Origin: CAIWXH01 sp964555675
Lineage (GTDB): Bacteria > Chloroflexota > Chloroflexia > Chloroflexales > Chloroflexaceae
Direction: 5' to 3'
DNA length: 9,951 nt
Assembly (NCBI GenBank): GCA_964555675.1
Contig: CAZKTU010000244.1
Coordinates: 1 to 9,951, forward strand
The notes under the pieces were generated by a model that made no database searches, was not told the DNA's origin, and was given only the letters and a program-made list of their open reading frames with translations. Made by a program: the position numbers and the translations under genes. Shown piece by piece: positions 1 through 6,353 of this stretch. The stretch's first letter is position 1; every line of letters starts with the position of its first letter.

Positions 1-1505
1 GGCACGATGAAGCCCTGCTCGCGGTAGGCCAGGTGGACGAGGACGATCTCCTCGTCGGGCAGCAGGCGCTCGACGAAGGGGCGGTTGTAGGCGCCGGTGG
101 CCTCGTCGAGCAGGTGGGTGCCGGCCAGGTGGGCGTCGCGCCGCTTAAGGGCCATGAGGCCGCCGAGGCTGCCGACGTTGGCCGAGCTGAGGCGGGAGCC
201 GGGGGCGAGGCGGCGCATGTGGCTGCCGAGCAGGTCGAGGGCCAGGTCGTGGCTGCCGATGGCGACGAGGGTGGCCTCGACGGCGGCGGCGTCGCGCAGT
301 AGCTCGACCTGCACCGGCTGGCCGGCGTGGAGGCCCTCGGAGAAGCGCGGGATGTGGGCCAGGCCGTCGGCGCGGACCAGGGACATGACCACCCCGGCCC
401 CGCGGGTGAGGGGCGTGGCGACCAGTCGCCCGTCGACGCGGCCGAGGGTGACGCGGACGAACTCGTCTTCGCCGAGGGGCGAGAGCAGCTTGCGGGTCAT
501 GGTGGCCTCGACGCGCGGGCGGGGCGGGGCGACGAGGCCCTGGAGGCGGTAGACCAGGGGGCGCAGGAAGAGCTCGGCGGTGAGGGCGGCCGAGACGGGG
601 TAGCCGGGCAGGCCGAGGGCGGGCTTGCCGGAGGCGACGGCGAGAATGGCGGGGTGGCCGGGCCTGATGGCCACGCCGTGGACGGCCACCTCGCCCAGCT
701 CGGCCAGGATCTCGGCGGTGAAGTCCTCGGAGCCGGCGGAGGAGCCGGCGTTGACCACCACGATATCGGCCTCGGCGAGGGCGGCGGCTACGGCGGCCCG
801 CAGCAGCTCTTTGCGGTCGGGCAGGGGGGGCAAACGCACGGCCTCGCCGCCCCACTCCTCGACCATCCCGGCCAGGATGAGCGAGTTGAACTCGACGATC
901 TCGCCGGGGGCGAGCCCGCGCTCGGCGGCGCGCTCGACGGCGAGCAGCTCGCTGCCGGTGGGGAGGATGGCGACGCGGGGGCGCTGGCGCACGACCACGG
1001 TGGCGTGGCCGGCGGCGGCGAGCGCGCCCAGGTCGACCGGGCGCAGGGTGTGACCCTCGGGGATGACCAGCTCGGTGGCGACGATGTCCTCGCCGAGGGG
1101 GCGAACGTGCTGCCAGGGGGCGACGGGGGCGGCGATCGCGACGGTCTGCTCGTCGATGGTCTGCACGTGCTCGGCCATGATCACGGCGTCGGCGTCGGGC
1201 GGCATCGGGTCGCCGGTGTCGACCCAGACGGCCTCGAGGCCGAGGGCGAGACGGCGGGGCGCGGCCTCGCTGGCGCCCTGGGTGGCGGCGGCGCGCACCG
1301 CGATGCCGTCCATGGCGGCGGCGTGGTAGTGGGGGGCCGAGAGGGCGGCCCAGACCGACCCGGCGGTCACGCGGCCGCGGGCCTGGTGGAGGGGGACGAC
1401 CTCGGCGGAGGGGGGCTGCAGGCCGCCGGCACGGGCGAGGGCGGCCTCGAAGCGGGCGAGGGCGTCTTCGAGCGAGCGGTCCTCGAGGTAGTAGTTGCGG
1501 GGCAT
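1..1505 (-). CDS. MoeA-type molybdopterin molybdenumtransferase fused to a C-terminal PBP-like domain (3' end cut by window edge)
   Basis: MoeA family enzymes insert molybdate (or tungstate) into adenylylated molybdopterin to make Moco in the cytoplasm. 501 codons are visible from the ATG at 1503-1505; the stop lies beyond position 1. Seen: AMDGIAVRA with D66, VDTGDPMPPDADAVIMAEH with T97, PTGSELL with E186 (GSE instead of the usual GDE), NAGSSAGSEDFTAE with D261, and LPGYPVSA around residues 299-306 (Tyr where canonical MoeA has Asn). These are followed by a MoeA domain IV-like stretch ending near residue 400. From about residue 405 comes an extra domain with IGSHDLALDLLGSHM, SSANVGSLGGLMALKRRDAH and AGTHLLDEATGAYNRPF. 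This matches the PBP-like domain (PF12727 type) found on some MoeA and ModE-like proteins, which may sense or bind an oxyanion or cofactor. The start overlaps the stop of the upstream moeA by one base (TGATG), so translation is probably coupled. Family is certain; the choice of metal is not known. Confidence 0.93.
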   Translation of the reverse strand, partial: MPRNYYLEDRSLEDALARFEAALARAGGLQPPSAEVVPLHQARGRVTAGSVWAALSAPHYHAAAMDGIAVRAAATQGASEAAPRRLALGLEAVWVDTGDPMPPDADAVIMAEHVQTIDEQTVAIAAPVAPWQHVRPLGEDIVATELVIPEGHTLRPVDLGALAAAGHATVVVRQRPRVAILPTGSELLAVERAAERGLAPGEIVEFNSLILAGMVEEWGGEAVRLPPLPDRKELLRAAVAAALAEADIVVVNAGSSAGSEDFTAEILAELGEVAVHGVAIRPGHPAILAVASGKPALGLPGYPVSAALTAELFLRPLVYRLQGLVAPPRPRVEATMTRKLLSPLGEDEFVRVTLGRVDGRLVATPLTRGAGVVMSLVRADGLAHIPRFSEGLHAGQPVQVELLRDAAAVEATLVAIGSHDLALDLLGSHMRRLAPGSRLSSANVGSLGGLMALKRRDAHLAGTHLLDEATGAYNRPFVERLLPDEEIVLVHLAYREQGFIV

Positions 1506-2734
1506 CAGAACAGGCTCACTTCCACCAACTGCCCCGCGTAGAGCCCCGCCATGTCGAGAGGGACGTGGACGAGGCCGTCGGCGCGGACCATGGTGTAGAT
1601 CTGGTTGGACGTGCCGAAGACGGGGTCGGCCCACAGCTCGCCGTCGCGGCGGGCGAGGCGCACGGGGACGAAGTCCTCGCGGCCCGGCTTCGAGGCGATG
1701 TTAAGGGCGAGGCGGGCGGCGGCGGCGGCCACGACGCCCTGGGCGGCGCCCAGGAGGCGGCGCAGGGCCGGGGCGACGAAGAGCTCGAAGGCGATCATGG
1801 TCGAGACGGGGTTGCCGGGGAGGCCGAAGACGGGACGCCCGTCGGCGACGGCGAGGATGGTGGGCTTGCCGGGGTGGATGGCCACGCCGTGGACGAGCAC
1901 CCCGGGAGCGCCGAGGGAGGCGATCACCTCGCCGGTCATGTCGCGGGCGCTGACCGAGGAGCCGGCGGAGATGATCAGGACATCGGCCTGGGCGAGGGCC
2001 TCGGCGGCCATGGCGCGCAGGGTGGCGGCGTCGTCGGGGGCGATGCCGCGGGGGCAGGGTTCGCCGCCGGCGCGCCTGACGAGGGCGGCGAGCGTGTAGC
2101 TGTTGATGTCGCGGACCTGGCCGAGGGCGGGGGTCTGCTCGGCGGGCACAACCTCGTCGCCGGAGGCGAGGATGGCCACGCGGGGGCGGGCGACCACGGG
2201 CGCCCGGTGGAGGCCGAGGGCGGCGAGGCCCCCGAGATCCTGGGGGCGCAGGCGGTGGCCGCGGGCGAAGAGCAGCTCGCCGGCGCGGACGTCCTCGCCG
2301 ATGGGGATGACGTGCTCGCCGACGGCCACGGGGCGCACCACCTCGACGGTGGCGGGGTCGAGGAGCTGGGTATGCTCGACCATGACCACGGCATCGCCGC
2401 CGGGGGGGAGCATGCCGCCGGTGTGGACGCGGGCGGCCTGGCCGGGGGCGAGGTACAGCTCGGCGCGGCGGCCCATGGGCACCTCGCCGCAGAGGGTCAG
2501 GTAGGCGGGCAGGCCCTCGCTGGCGCCGTAGGTGTCGGCGGCGCGCACGGCGAAGCCGTCCATGGTCGAGCGGGGGAAGGCGGGCAGGTCGGCCGGGGCG
2601 TGCAGGTCGGCGGCGAGCACGCGGTCGAGGGCCGCGTGGAGCGACGCCTCCTCGACGCGGGCCAGGGGGGCCAAGTAGCGCCCCAGCCGCTCGCCGGCCG
2701 CGGCGGCCGTCACAACCTGAAACAGCTCGGGCAT
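1505..2734 (-). CDS. moeA: molybdopterin molybdenumtransferase MoeA
   Basis: Canonical 409-residue MoeA, close to the usual family length of about 400-410. It carries out the metal insertion step of molybdenum cofactor synthesis, hydrolysing adenylyl-molybdopterin and adding molybdate. Seen: STMDGFAVRA with D59, VHTGGMLPPGGDAVVMVEH with T105, GEDVRAGE at 146-153, ASGDEVVP with E194, SAGSSVSARDMTGEV with D265, HPGKPTILA with K290, and GLPGNPVST at 304-312. The C-terminal beta domain ends in a VRADGL stretch closely resembling the same region of the downstream paralogue. It has no PBP-like extension. The ATG at 2732-2734 is supported by GGAGG at 2744-2748 (minus), 9 nt upstream, and a consensus extended -10 element lies further upstream. 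It is the first gene of the minus-strand operon; the stop overlaps the next ATG by one base. The two MoeA copies look like an old tandem duplication. Confidence 0.97.
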   Translation of the reverse strand: MPELFQVVTAAAAGERLGRYLAPLARVEEASLHAALDRVLAADLHAPADLPAFPRSTMDGFAVRAADTYGASEGLPAYLTLCGEVPMGRRAELYLAPGQAARVHTGGMLPPGGDAVVMVEHTQLLDPATVEVVRPVAVGEHVIPIGEDVRAGELLFARGHRLRPQDLGGLAALGLHRAPVVARPRVAILASGDEVVPAEQTPALGQVRDINSYTLAALVRRAGGEPCPRGIAPDDAATLRAMAAEALAQADVLIISAGSSVSARDMTGEVIASLGAPGVLVHGVAIHPGKPTILAVADGRPVFGLPGNPVSTMIAFELFVAPALRRLLGAAQGVVAAAAARLALNIASKPGREDFVPVRLARRDGELWADPVFGTSNQIYTMVRADGLVHVPLDMAGLYAGQLVEVSLF

Positions 2735-2788
2735 AGAATCCGCCTCCGGCGGTTGACAAAGCGGGGGATGGGGAATTATACCATTGCT
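2735..2788. promoter_or_regulatory. overlapping divergent promoters of moeA (-) and mobA (+)
   Basis: Minus strand: a perfect extended -10, TGGTATAAT, lies at 2783-2775. The -35 region is poor, as expected for TGn promoters. It predicts a start near 2768, a leader of about 34 nt and GGAGG at 2748-2744 before the moeA ATG. Plus strand: perfect -35 TTGACA at 2753-2758 and TATACC at 2777-2782 (18-bp spacer, 4/6 match). This places +1 at about 2789, the A of the mobA ATG. The two -10 elements use the same AT-rich patch, so the polymerases should compete. The promoter strings are seen; activity and start sites are inferred. Confidence 0.6.
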
Positions 2789-3439
2789 ATGAGTAACGCG
2801 ACGAAACGGGCGAGCGCCGTCGTCCTGGCGGGCGGGCAGAGTCGACGGCTAGGGCAGGACAAGCGGCGGCTGCGGCTGTGGGGCGAGGGCGGGCCGACGC
2901 TGCTGGAGCGGACGGTGGCGACCATGGGGGCGCTGTGCGCCGACGTGGTGGTGGTGCTGAACGACCCCGAGGCCTGGCCGGGGCTGGCGGGGCGAGCGGT
3001 GCCGGACGCCTATGCCGACGGCGGGGCCCTGGGCGGGATCTATAGCGGGCTACTGGCGACGACCGAGGAGCATGCCCTGGTGGTGGCCTGCGACATGCCG
3101 CTGCTCAGCCCGGCCCTGCTGCGGGCGCTGCTGGCGCGTCCGCGGGACTACGACGTGCTGGCGCCGCGCTCGCTGACGCCCGGGGCGACGCGCAACGGCC
3201 TCGACCTCGAGACCCTGCACGCGGTGTATGGCAAAGGTTGTCTGGGGCCGATGCGGGCGGCCCTCGAGGGGGGGCGCAGGCAGATCGCCGGCTTCTTCCC
3301 GGCGGTGCGGGTGGCAATCTTCGAGCCGGAGGAGACGCGGGCCCACGACCCGCGGGGCTACTCGTTCCTCAACATCAACACGGTCGAGCAGATGGAAGAG
3401 GCCATGGCCGCGCTGCGGGCCGGAGGAGCCGAGCGCTGA
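2789..3439 (+). CDS. mobA: molybdenum cofactor guanylyltransferase MobA
   Basis: 216 residues. MobA transfers GMP from GTP to Mo-molybdopterin, giving the MGD form used by DMSO-reductase-family enzymes such as formate dehydrogenases. Seen: nucleotide-binding signature VVLAGGQSRRLGQDK at residues 11-25, DAYADGGALGGIYSGL at 73-88, VACDMPLL with the metal-binding Asp102, the LHAVYGKGCLGPM segment near 143-155, and the C-terminal GYSFLNINTVEQ at 190-201. All are typical of MobA/MobB-type guanylyltransferases. The start is taken at ATG 2789 because the predicted +1 of the TTGACA promoter falls there and no Shine-Dalgarno precedes it. An in-frame ATG at 2768 would add seven residues (MGNYTIA) but lies inside the promoter. 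First gene of the plus-strand pair; fdhD follows after 23 nt. Confidence 0.95.
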   Translation: MSNATKRASAVVLAGGQSRRLGQDKRRLRLWGEGGPTLLERTVATMGALCADVVVVLNDPEAWPGLAGRAVPDAYADGGALGGIYSGLLATTEEHALVVACDMPLLSPALLRALLARPRDYDVLAPRSLTPGATRNGLDLETLHAVYGKGCLGPMRAALEGGRRQIAGFFPAVRVAIFEPEETRAHDPRGYSFLNINTVEQMEEAMAALRAGGAER

Positions 3440-3462
3440 TCGAAGAGACTGAGCCCGCCGCG

Positions 3463-4326
3463 ATGAACAGAATGGGCCCCATGACCGACCCCATCCACGA
3501 GCTGGAGTATATCGACTTTGACGGCGAACAGGCCACGCAGGTGCGCCGGCCGGTGATCGCCGAGACGCCCTGGGCGCTCTATATTAACGGGCAGGAGTGG
3601 CTGACCTTCATGTGCTCGCCCGTGGGGCTGCACCATCTAGCCCTCGGCTTTATGCTCTCCGAGGGGCTAATCGACGGGCTCGACGACCTGTGGCGGCTCA
3701 AGGTCCACCTCGACGACGACCGGGTCTATATGCTCTTCCCCGAGGCGGGCATCGACGGCGAGCTGCGCATGGGCGCCTGCGAGGAAGCCGTGGGCAGCAT
3801 CGAGGTGCGCCTGCGGCGGCCCCTGCCCCCGCGGCGCGAGAAGCGGATCATCACCTCGGGCTGCGGGGGCGGGGTGACCTTCGACGATCTCTCGGGGGAC
3901 CGGCCGCCCCTGGCGAGCGAGCTGCGCGTCACGCCGGCCCAGATCGCCTCGCTGATGCGGCAGCTCAACGAGAGCGCCGGGCTCTACAGGGCCAGCCGGG
4001 GCGTCCACACCTCGGCCCTGTCCGACGGCGAGAGCTTGCTGGCGATTGCCGAGGACGTGGGCCGCCACAACACCCTCGACAAGCTGCGCGGGGCCGCCCT
4101 GCTGGCGGCCACCTCGACGCGCGACCGCATCCTGGTCAGCAGCGGGCGCATCTCGTCCGAGATGATCACCAAGGCCCGCAAGATGGAGGCGCCGATCGTG
4201 GTCTCGCGCACCTCGCCGACTGTTATGTCAATTCGCCTCGCCAAGTCCTGGAACATGACTATTGTCGGCTATGTGCGCGGCCGCCAGATGCGCATCTACA
4301 GCGGGGCCGAGCGGATCCTGGGCTAG
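3463..4326 (+). CDS. fdhD: formate dehydrogenase accessory sulfurtransferase FdhD
   Basis: About 287 residues. FdhD takes sulfur from a cysteine desulfurase and delivers the sulfurated Mo-bisMGD cofactor to formate dehydrogenases. Seen: CSPVGLHHLALGFMLSEGLI at 51-70, TSGCGGGVTF at 131-140 with Cys134, SRGVHTSALSD at 178-188, AEDVGRHNTLDKLRGAAL at 196-213, LVSSGRISSEMITKARKM at 224-241, SRTSPTVMSIRLAKSW at 248-263 and VGYVRGRQMRIYSG at 268-281. The E. coli enzyme has a CxxC pair in the flexible loop; here only the first Cys is present (CGGG). The start is uncertain: ATGs at 3463, 3472 and 3481 are in frame and none has a clear Shine-Dalgarno, so translation may be coupled to mobA. Being next to mobA and the moeA pair fits a formate-dehydrogenase-type molybdoenzyme elsewhere in the genome. 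Confidence 0.95.
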   Translation: MNRMGPMTDPIHELEYIDFDGEQATQVRRPVIAETPWALYINGQEWLTFMCSPVGLHHLALGFMLSEGLIDGLDDLWRLKVHLDDDRVYMLFPEAGIDGELRMGACEEAVGSIEVRLRRPLPPRREKRIITSGCGGGVTFDDLSGDRPPLASELRVTPAQIASLMRQLNESAGLYRASRGVHTSALSDGESLLAIAEDVGRHNTLDKLRGAALLAATSTRDRILVSSGRISSEMITKARKMEAPIVVSRTSPTVMSIRLAKSWNMTIVGYVRGRQMRIYSGAERILG

Positions 4327-4339
4327 CACCGAGCTAGCC
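4321..4339 (+). terminator. hairpin at the fdhD stop codon, possible end-of-operon structure
   Basis: GGCTAGC (4321-4327), loop ACCGA, GCTAGCC (4333-4339) form a perfect 7-bp stem that includes the fdhD TAG stop. No T-run follows; the sequence turns G-rich. It may be a U-less terminator or a stabilising 3' hairpin between convergent genes. The stem is seen; the termination role is inferred. Confidence 0.4.
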
Positions 4340-4347
4340 TGCGGGGC

Positions 4348-4362
4348 GGGGCGCACACATGG
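4348..4362 (+). repeat. 15-bp intergenic repeat, copy 1, abutting the assembly gap
   Basis: GGGGCGCACACATGG matches the consensus KGGGCGCRCAYRTGG shared with three copies between the two permease genes, in the opposite orientation. It sits two bases before the run of Ns, so a longer array probably continues into the gap. Confidence 0.6.
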
Positions 4363-4364
4363 GG

Positions 4365-4464
4365 NNNNNNNNNNNNNNNNNNNNNNNNNNNNNNNNNNNN
4401 NNNNNNNNNNNNNNNNNNNNNNNNNNNNNNNNNNNNNNNNNNNNNNNNNNNNNNNNNNNNNNNN
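4365..4464. other. assembly gap, 100 Ns
   Basis: Exactly 100 Ns, the usual placeholder for a scaffold join of unknown real size. It removes the 3' end of the oppC-like gene and whatever follows it. The true distance between fdhD and the transporter operon, and even their adjacency, cannot be judged from the sequence. Confidence 0.98.
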
Positions 4465-5303
4465 GTGATGGCGATGGCGATGCCGGGCAGCACGACCAGG
4501 TAGGGGAAGCTGAAGATCGAGTTGAAGCCGTCGTTGATCATCAGGCCCCAACTGGGGACGGGGGGCGGCGCGCCGATGCCGATGAAGCTCAGGGTCGCCT
4601 CGAGCAGGATGTACTGCGGCACGCCCAGGGTCACCGCCACGATCACCGGCGTGAGCGTATTGGGCAGCAGGTGCCGGGTGATGATGCGCGGCTGGGGCAC
4701 GCCCAGGGCCCGCGCCGCCAGCACATAGTCCTGCTCCTTCAGGCTGAGGATCTGGCCGCGCACCAGGCGGGCCATGGTCGTCCAGTTGACGATGCCGATC
4801 GCGATCGGCACGAAGAGCAGGTTGCGCCCCAGCACCGAGAGGATGATGATCACGAAGAGCAGGTCGGGGAAGGCGTACATGATGTCGGTGAAGCGCATCA
4901 GCAGGTTGTCGACCGTGCGCGAGCCGGCCCCGGCGATCACCCCGATCGGCACGCCAATCAGCAGCACGAGCAGCTGGGCCAGGAAGGCCACGCCGAGGGA
5001 GATGCGGGCGCCGTAGATCAGCCGGCTCAGCAGGTCGCGCCCGAGCTGGTCGGTGCCCAGGGGGTAGCCGGGGGTACCCACCGGCTGAAAGACGGCGTCC
5101 ATGTGCTGCTGGTCGTAGGGGTAGGGCGCCAGCAGGTTGGCGAAGAGGGCCACCAGCACCAGGGCTATGATCGTGGCGAGGCCGAGCAGGGCGGCCTTGT
5201 TGCGGCGCAGCCGCCGCCACGCGTCGCTCCACAGGCTGCGCGGGGCAGGCTCGGCAGGGGCCAGCGGGCCGGCCGCCGCATTGGGCGAGGTCGCATCAAG
5301 CAT
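4465..5303 (-). CDS. Opp/Dpp-type ABC transporter permease, OppC-like (3' end lost in gap)
   Basis: Inner-membrane permease of a peptide/nickel/oligosaccharide-type (PepT family) ABC importer. 279 codons are visible from the ATG at 5301-5303; about 20-30 C-terminal residues are missing in the Ns. Seen: a cytoplasmic N-terminus with WRRLRRNKAALLG (29-41) leading into TM1 (about 38-58), the OppC-type periplasmic stretch PLGTDQLGRDLLSRLIYGAR at 81-100, several further hydrophobic segments, TDIMYAFPDLL at 139-149, and the EAA loop DYVLAARALGVPQPRIITRH at 192-211 followed by LLPN. This loop docks on the ATPase. The start is chosen because GGGAG (5310-5314, minus) lies 6 nt upstream. Longer upstream starts would translate the intergenic repeats and are rejected. 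It is the third gene of the operon, 102 bp after the OppB-like gene. Confidence 0.93.
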
Positions 5304-5323
5304 AGGACACTCCCATCCCGTGA

Positions 5324-5345
5324 GGGCGCACCCACGTGTGCGCCC
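5324..5345 (-). repeat. inverted repeat / hairpin between the two permease genes
   Basis: GGGCGCAC (5324-5331), six-base loop, GTGCGCCC (5338-5345) form a perfect 8-bp GC-rich stem just upstream of the oppC-like Shine-Dalgarno. There is no T-run. Inferred roles: mRNA processing or stabilisation, setting different expression of the two permeases, or simply the end of the repeat array it overlaps. Confidence 0.5.
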
Positions 5346-5379
5346 CATATGCGCGCCCAAGCATCCATGTGTGCGCCCA
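5332..5379 (-). repeat. three copies of a 15-bp intergenic repeat
   Basis: On the minus strand, TGGGCGCACACATGG (5379-5365), TGGGCGCGCATATGG (5359-5345) and GGGGCGCACACGTGG (5346-5332) are near-identical units, consensus KGGGCGCRCAYRTGG. The last two overlap by two bases. A fourth unit lies inverted at the gap edge (4348-4362). The units are too short and irregular for CRISPR; they look like a dispersed intergenic repeat family. Confidence 0.65.
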
Positions 5380-5405
5380 CCCCGCAGAGCAGCTCGGACG
5401 CTGTG

Positions 5406-6323
5406 CTAGGTGTACGAGATGCGCGGGTCGACCACGACGTACAGCACGTCGGCCAGCAGGTTGAAGAGGGCGACGGCCACGGCGTAGAGCAGGGTCGTGC
5501 CCATGATCAGCGGGTAGTCGCGCGAGAAGATCGCGTCGATATAGAGCCGGCCGATGCCCGGGATGCGGAACATGCGCTCGATCACGAACGAGCCGGTCAC
5601 CAGGGCCGCCATCACGGGCCCGAGCACGGTGATGATCGGCATCAGGGCGTTACGCAGCATGTGGCGCACGATCACGGTGCGGTCGGCCAGACCCTTGGCC
5701 TGGGCGGTGCGCACGTAGTCCTGCCCGATGATGTCGAGCATGCTGGCGCGAGTGTAACGGGCGAGGATGGCCGTCGGCGCGGCCGCCAGGGCCACTACGG
5801 GCATGATCATCTGGGCCGGCTTGCCCCAGCCGCCGGGCGGCAGGACCCGCCACACCACGGCGAAGAGCACGATCAGGAAGATGCCGAGCACGAAGGAGGG
5901 CGTGGTGTAGCCGATGATCGCCACGAACATCGAGCCATAGTCGAGGGCGCTGTTCTTGCGCAGGGCGGCCAGCACGCCCAGGGGCACCCCCGCCGCCACC
6001 GCGACCACGGCGGACATCAGGCCGAGCTGTATGGAGACCCCGAGCCCGCGGGCGATCACCGCCTGGACGCTGTAGCCCGGGTTGGTGAAGCTCAGCCCCA
6101 GATCGCCGCGCAGCAGCCCGCCCACGTAGTAGGCGAACTGCACCGGCAGGGGCTCGTCGAGGTGGTACTTCGCGTTCAGATTGGCCTCGACCTGAGGCGG
6201 CAGCCGCCGCTCCTGATCCCACGGCCCGCCCGGGGCCAGGTGCATGAGCGTAAAGGTGATCATGGACACAAAGAGCAACACCGGGATCAGCCCGAGCAAG
6301 CGGCGGATGACATACCCAAGCAT
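5406..6323 (-). CDS. Opp/Dpp-type ABC transporter permease, OppB-like
   Basis: 305-residue inner-membrane permease, a normal OppB/DppB length. It pairs with the OppC-like permease to form the channel of a PepT-family importer. Seen: N-terminal MLGYVIRRLLGLIPVLLFVS with TM1 at about 8-29, the OppB motif LMHLAPGGPWD at 26-36, KYHLDEPLPVQFAYYVGGLL (52-71), GDLGLSF at 73-79, the EAA loop QDYVRTAQAKGLADRTVIVR at 201-220 followed by HMLRNALMP, and VIERMFRIPGIGRL at 247-260. The C-terminus VVVDPRISYT is typical. ATG at 6321-6323; only a weak AAGG about 11 nt upstream. It starts 30 nt after the solute-binding gene stop, so the two are surely co-transcribed. No substrate specificity can be read from the permease. 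Confidence 0.96.
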   Translation of the reverse strand: MLGYVIRRLLGLIPVLLFVSMITFTLMHLAPGGPWDQERRLPPQVEANLNAKYHLDEPLPVQFAYYVGGLLRGDLGLSFTNPGYSVQAVIARGLGVSIQLGLMSAVVAVAAGVPLGVLAALRKNSALDYGSMFVAIIGYTTPSFVLGIFLIVLFAVVWRVLPPGGWGKPAQMIMPVVALAAAPTAILARYTRASMLDIIGQDYVRTAQAKGLADRTVIVRHMLRNALMPIITVLGPVMAALVTGSFVIERMFRIPGIGRLYIDAIFSRDYPLIMGTTLLYAVAVALFNLLADVLYVVVDPRISYT

Positions 6324-6353
6324 GGTTTTCTATACCTTGCGCAGACCGCAGGC

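Noticed and set aside
327..1541. 404-codon plus-strand open frame opposite the MoeA fusion gene
   Set aside because: Antisense shadow in very GC-rich DNA. The minus frame carries every MoeA motif; this one gives Gly/Ala/Asp-rich low-complexity protein with no recognisable domain.
5304..5360. N-terminal extension of the oppC-like gene from upstream in-frame starts
   Set aside because: It would translate the repeat and hairpin sequence, while ATG 5303 has a well placed GGGAG and gives a normal OppC N-terminus.
5332..5379. short CRISPR-like array
   Set aside because: Units are only 15 bp, imperfect and partly overlapping, with no uniform spacers and no cas genes.
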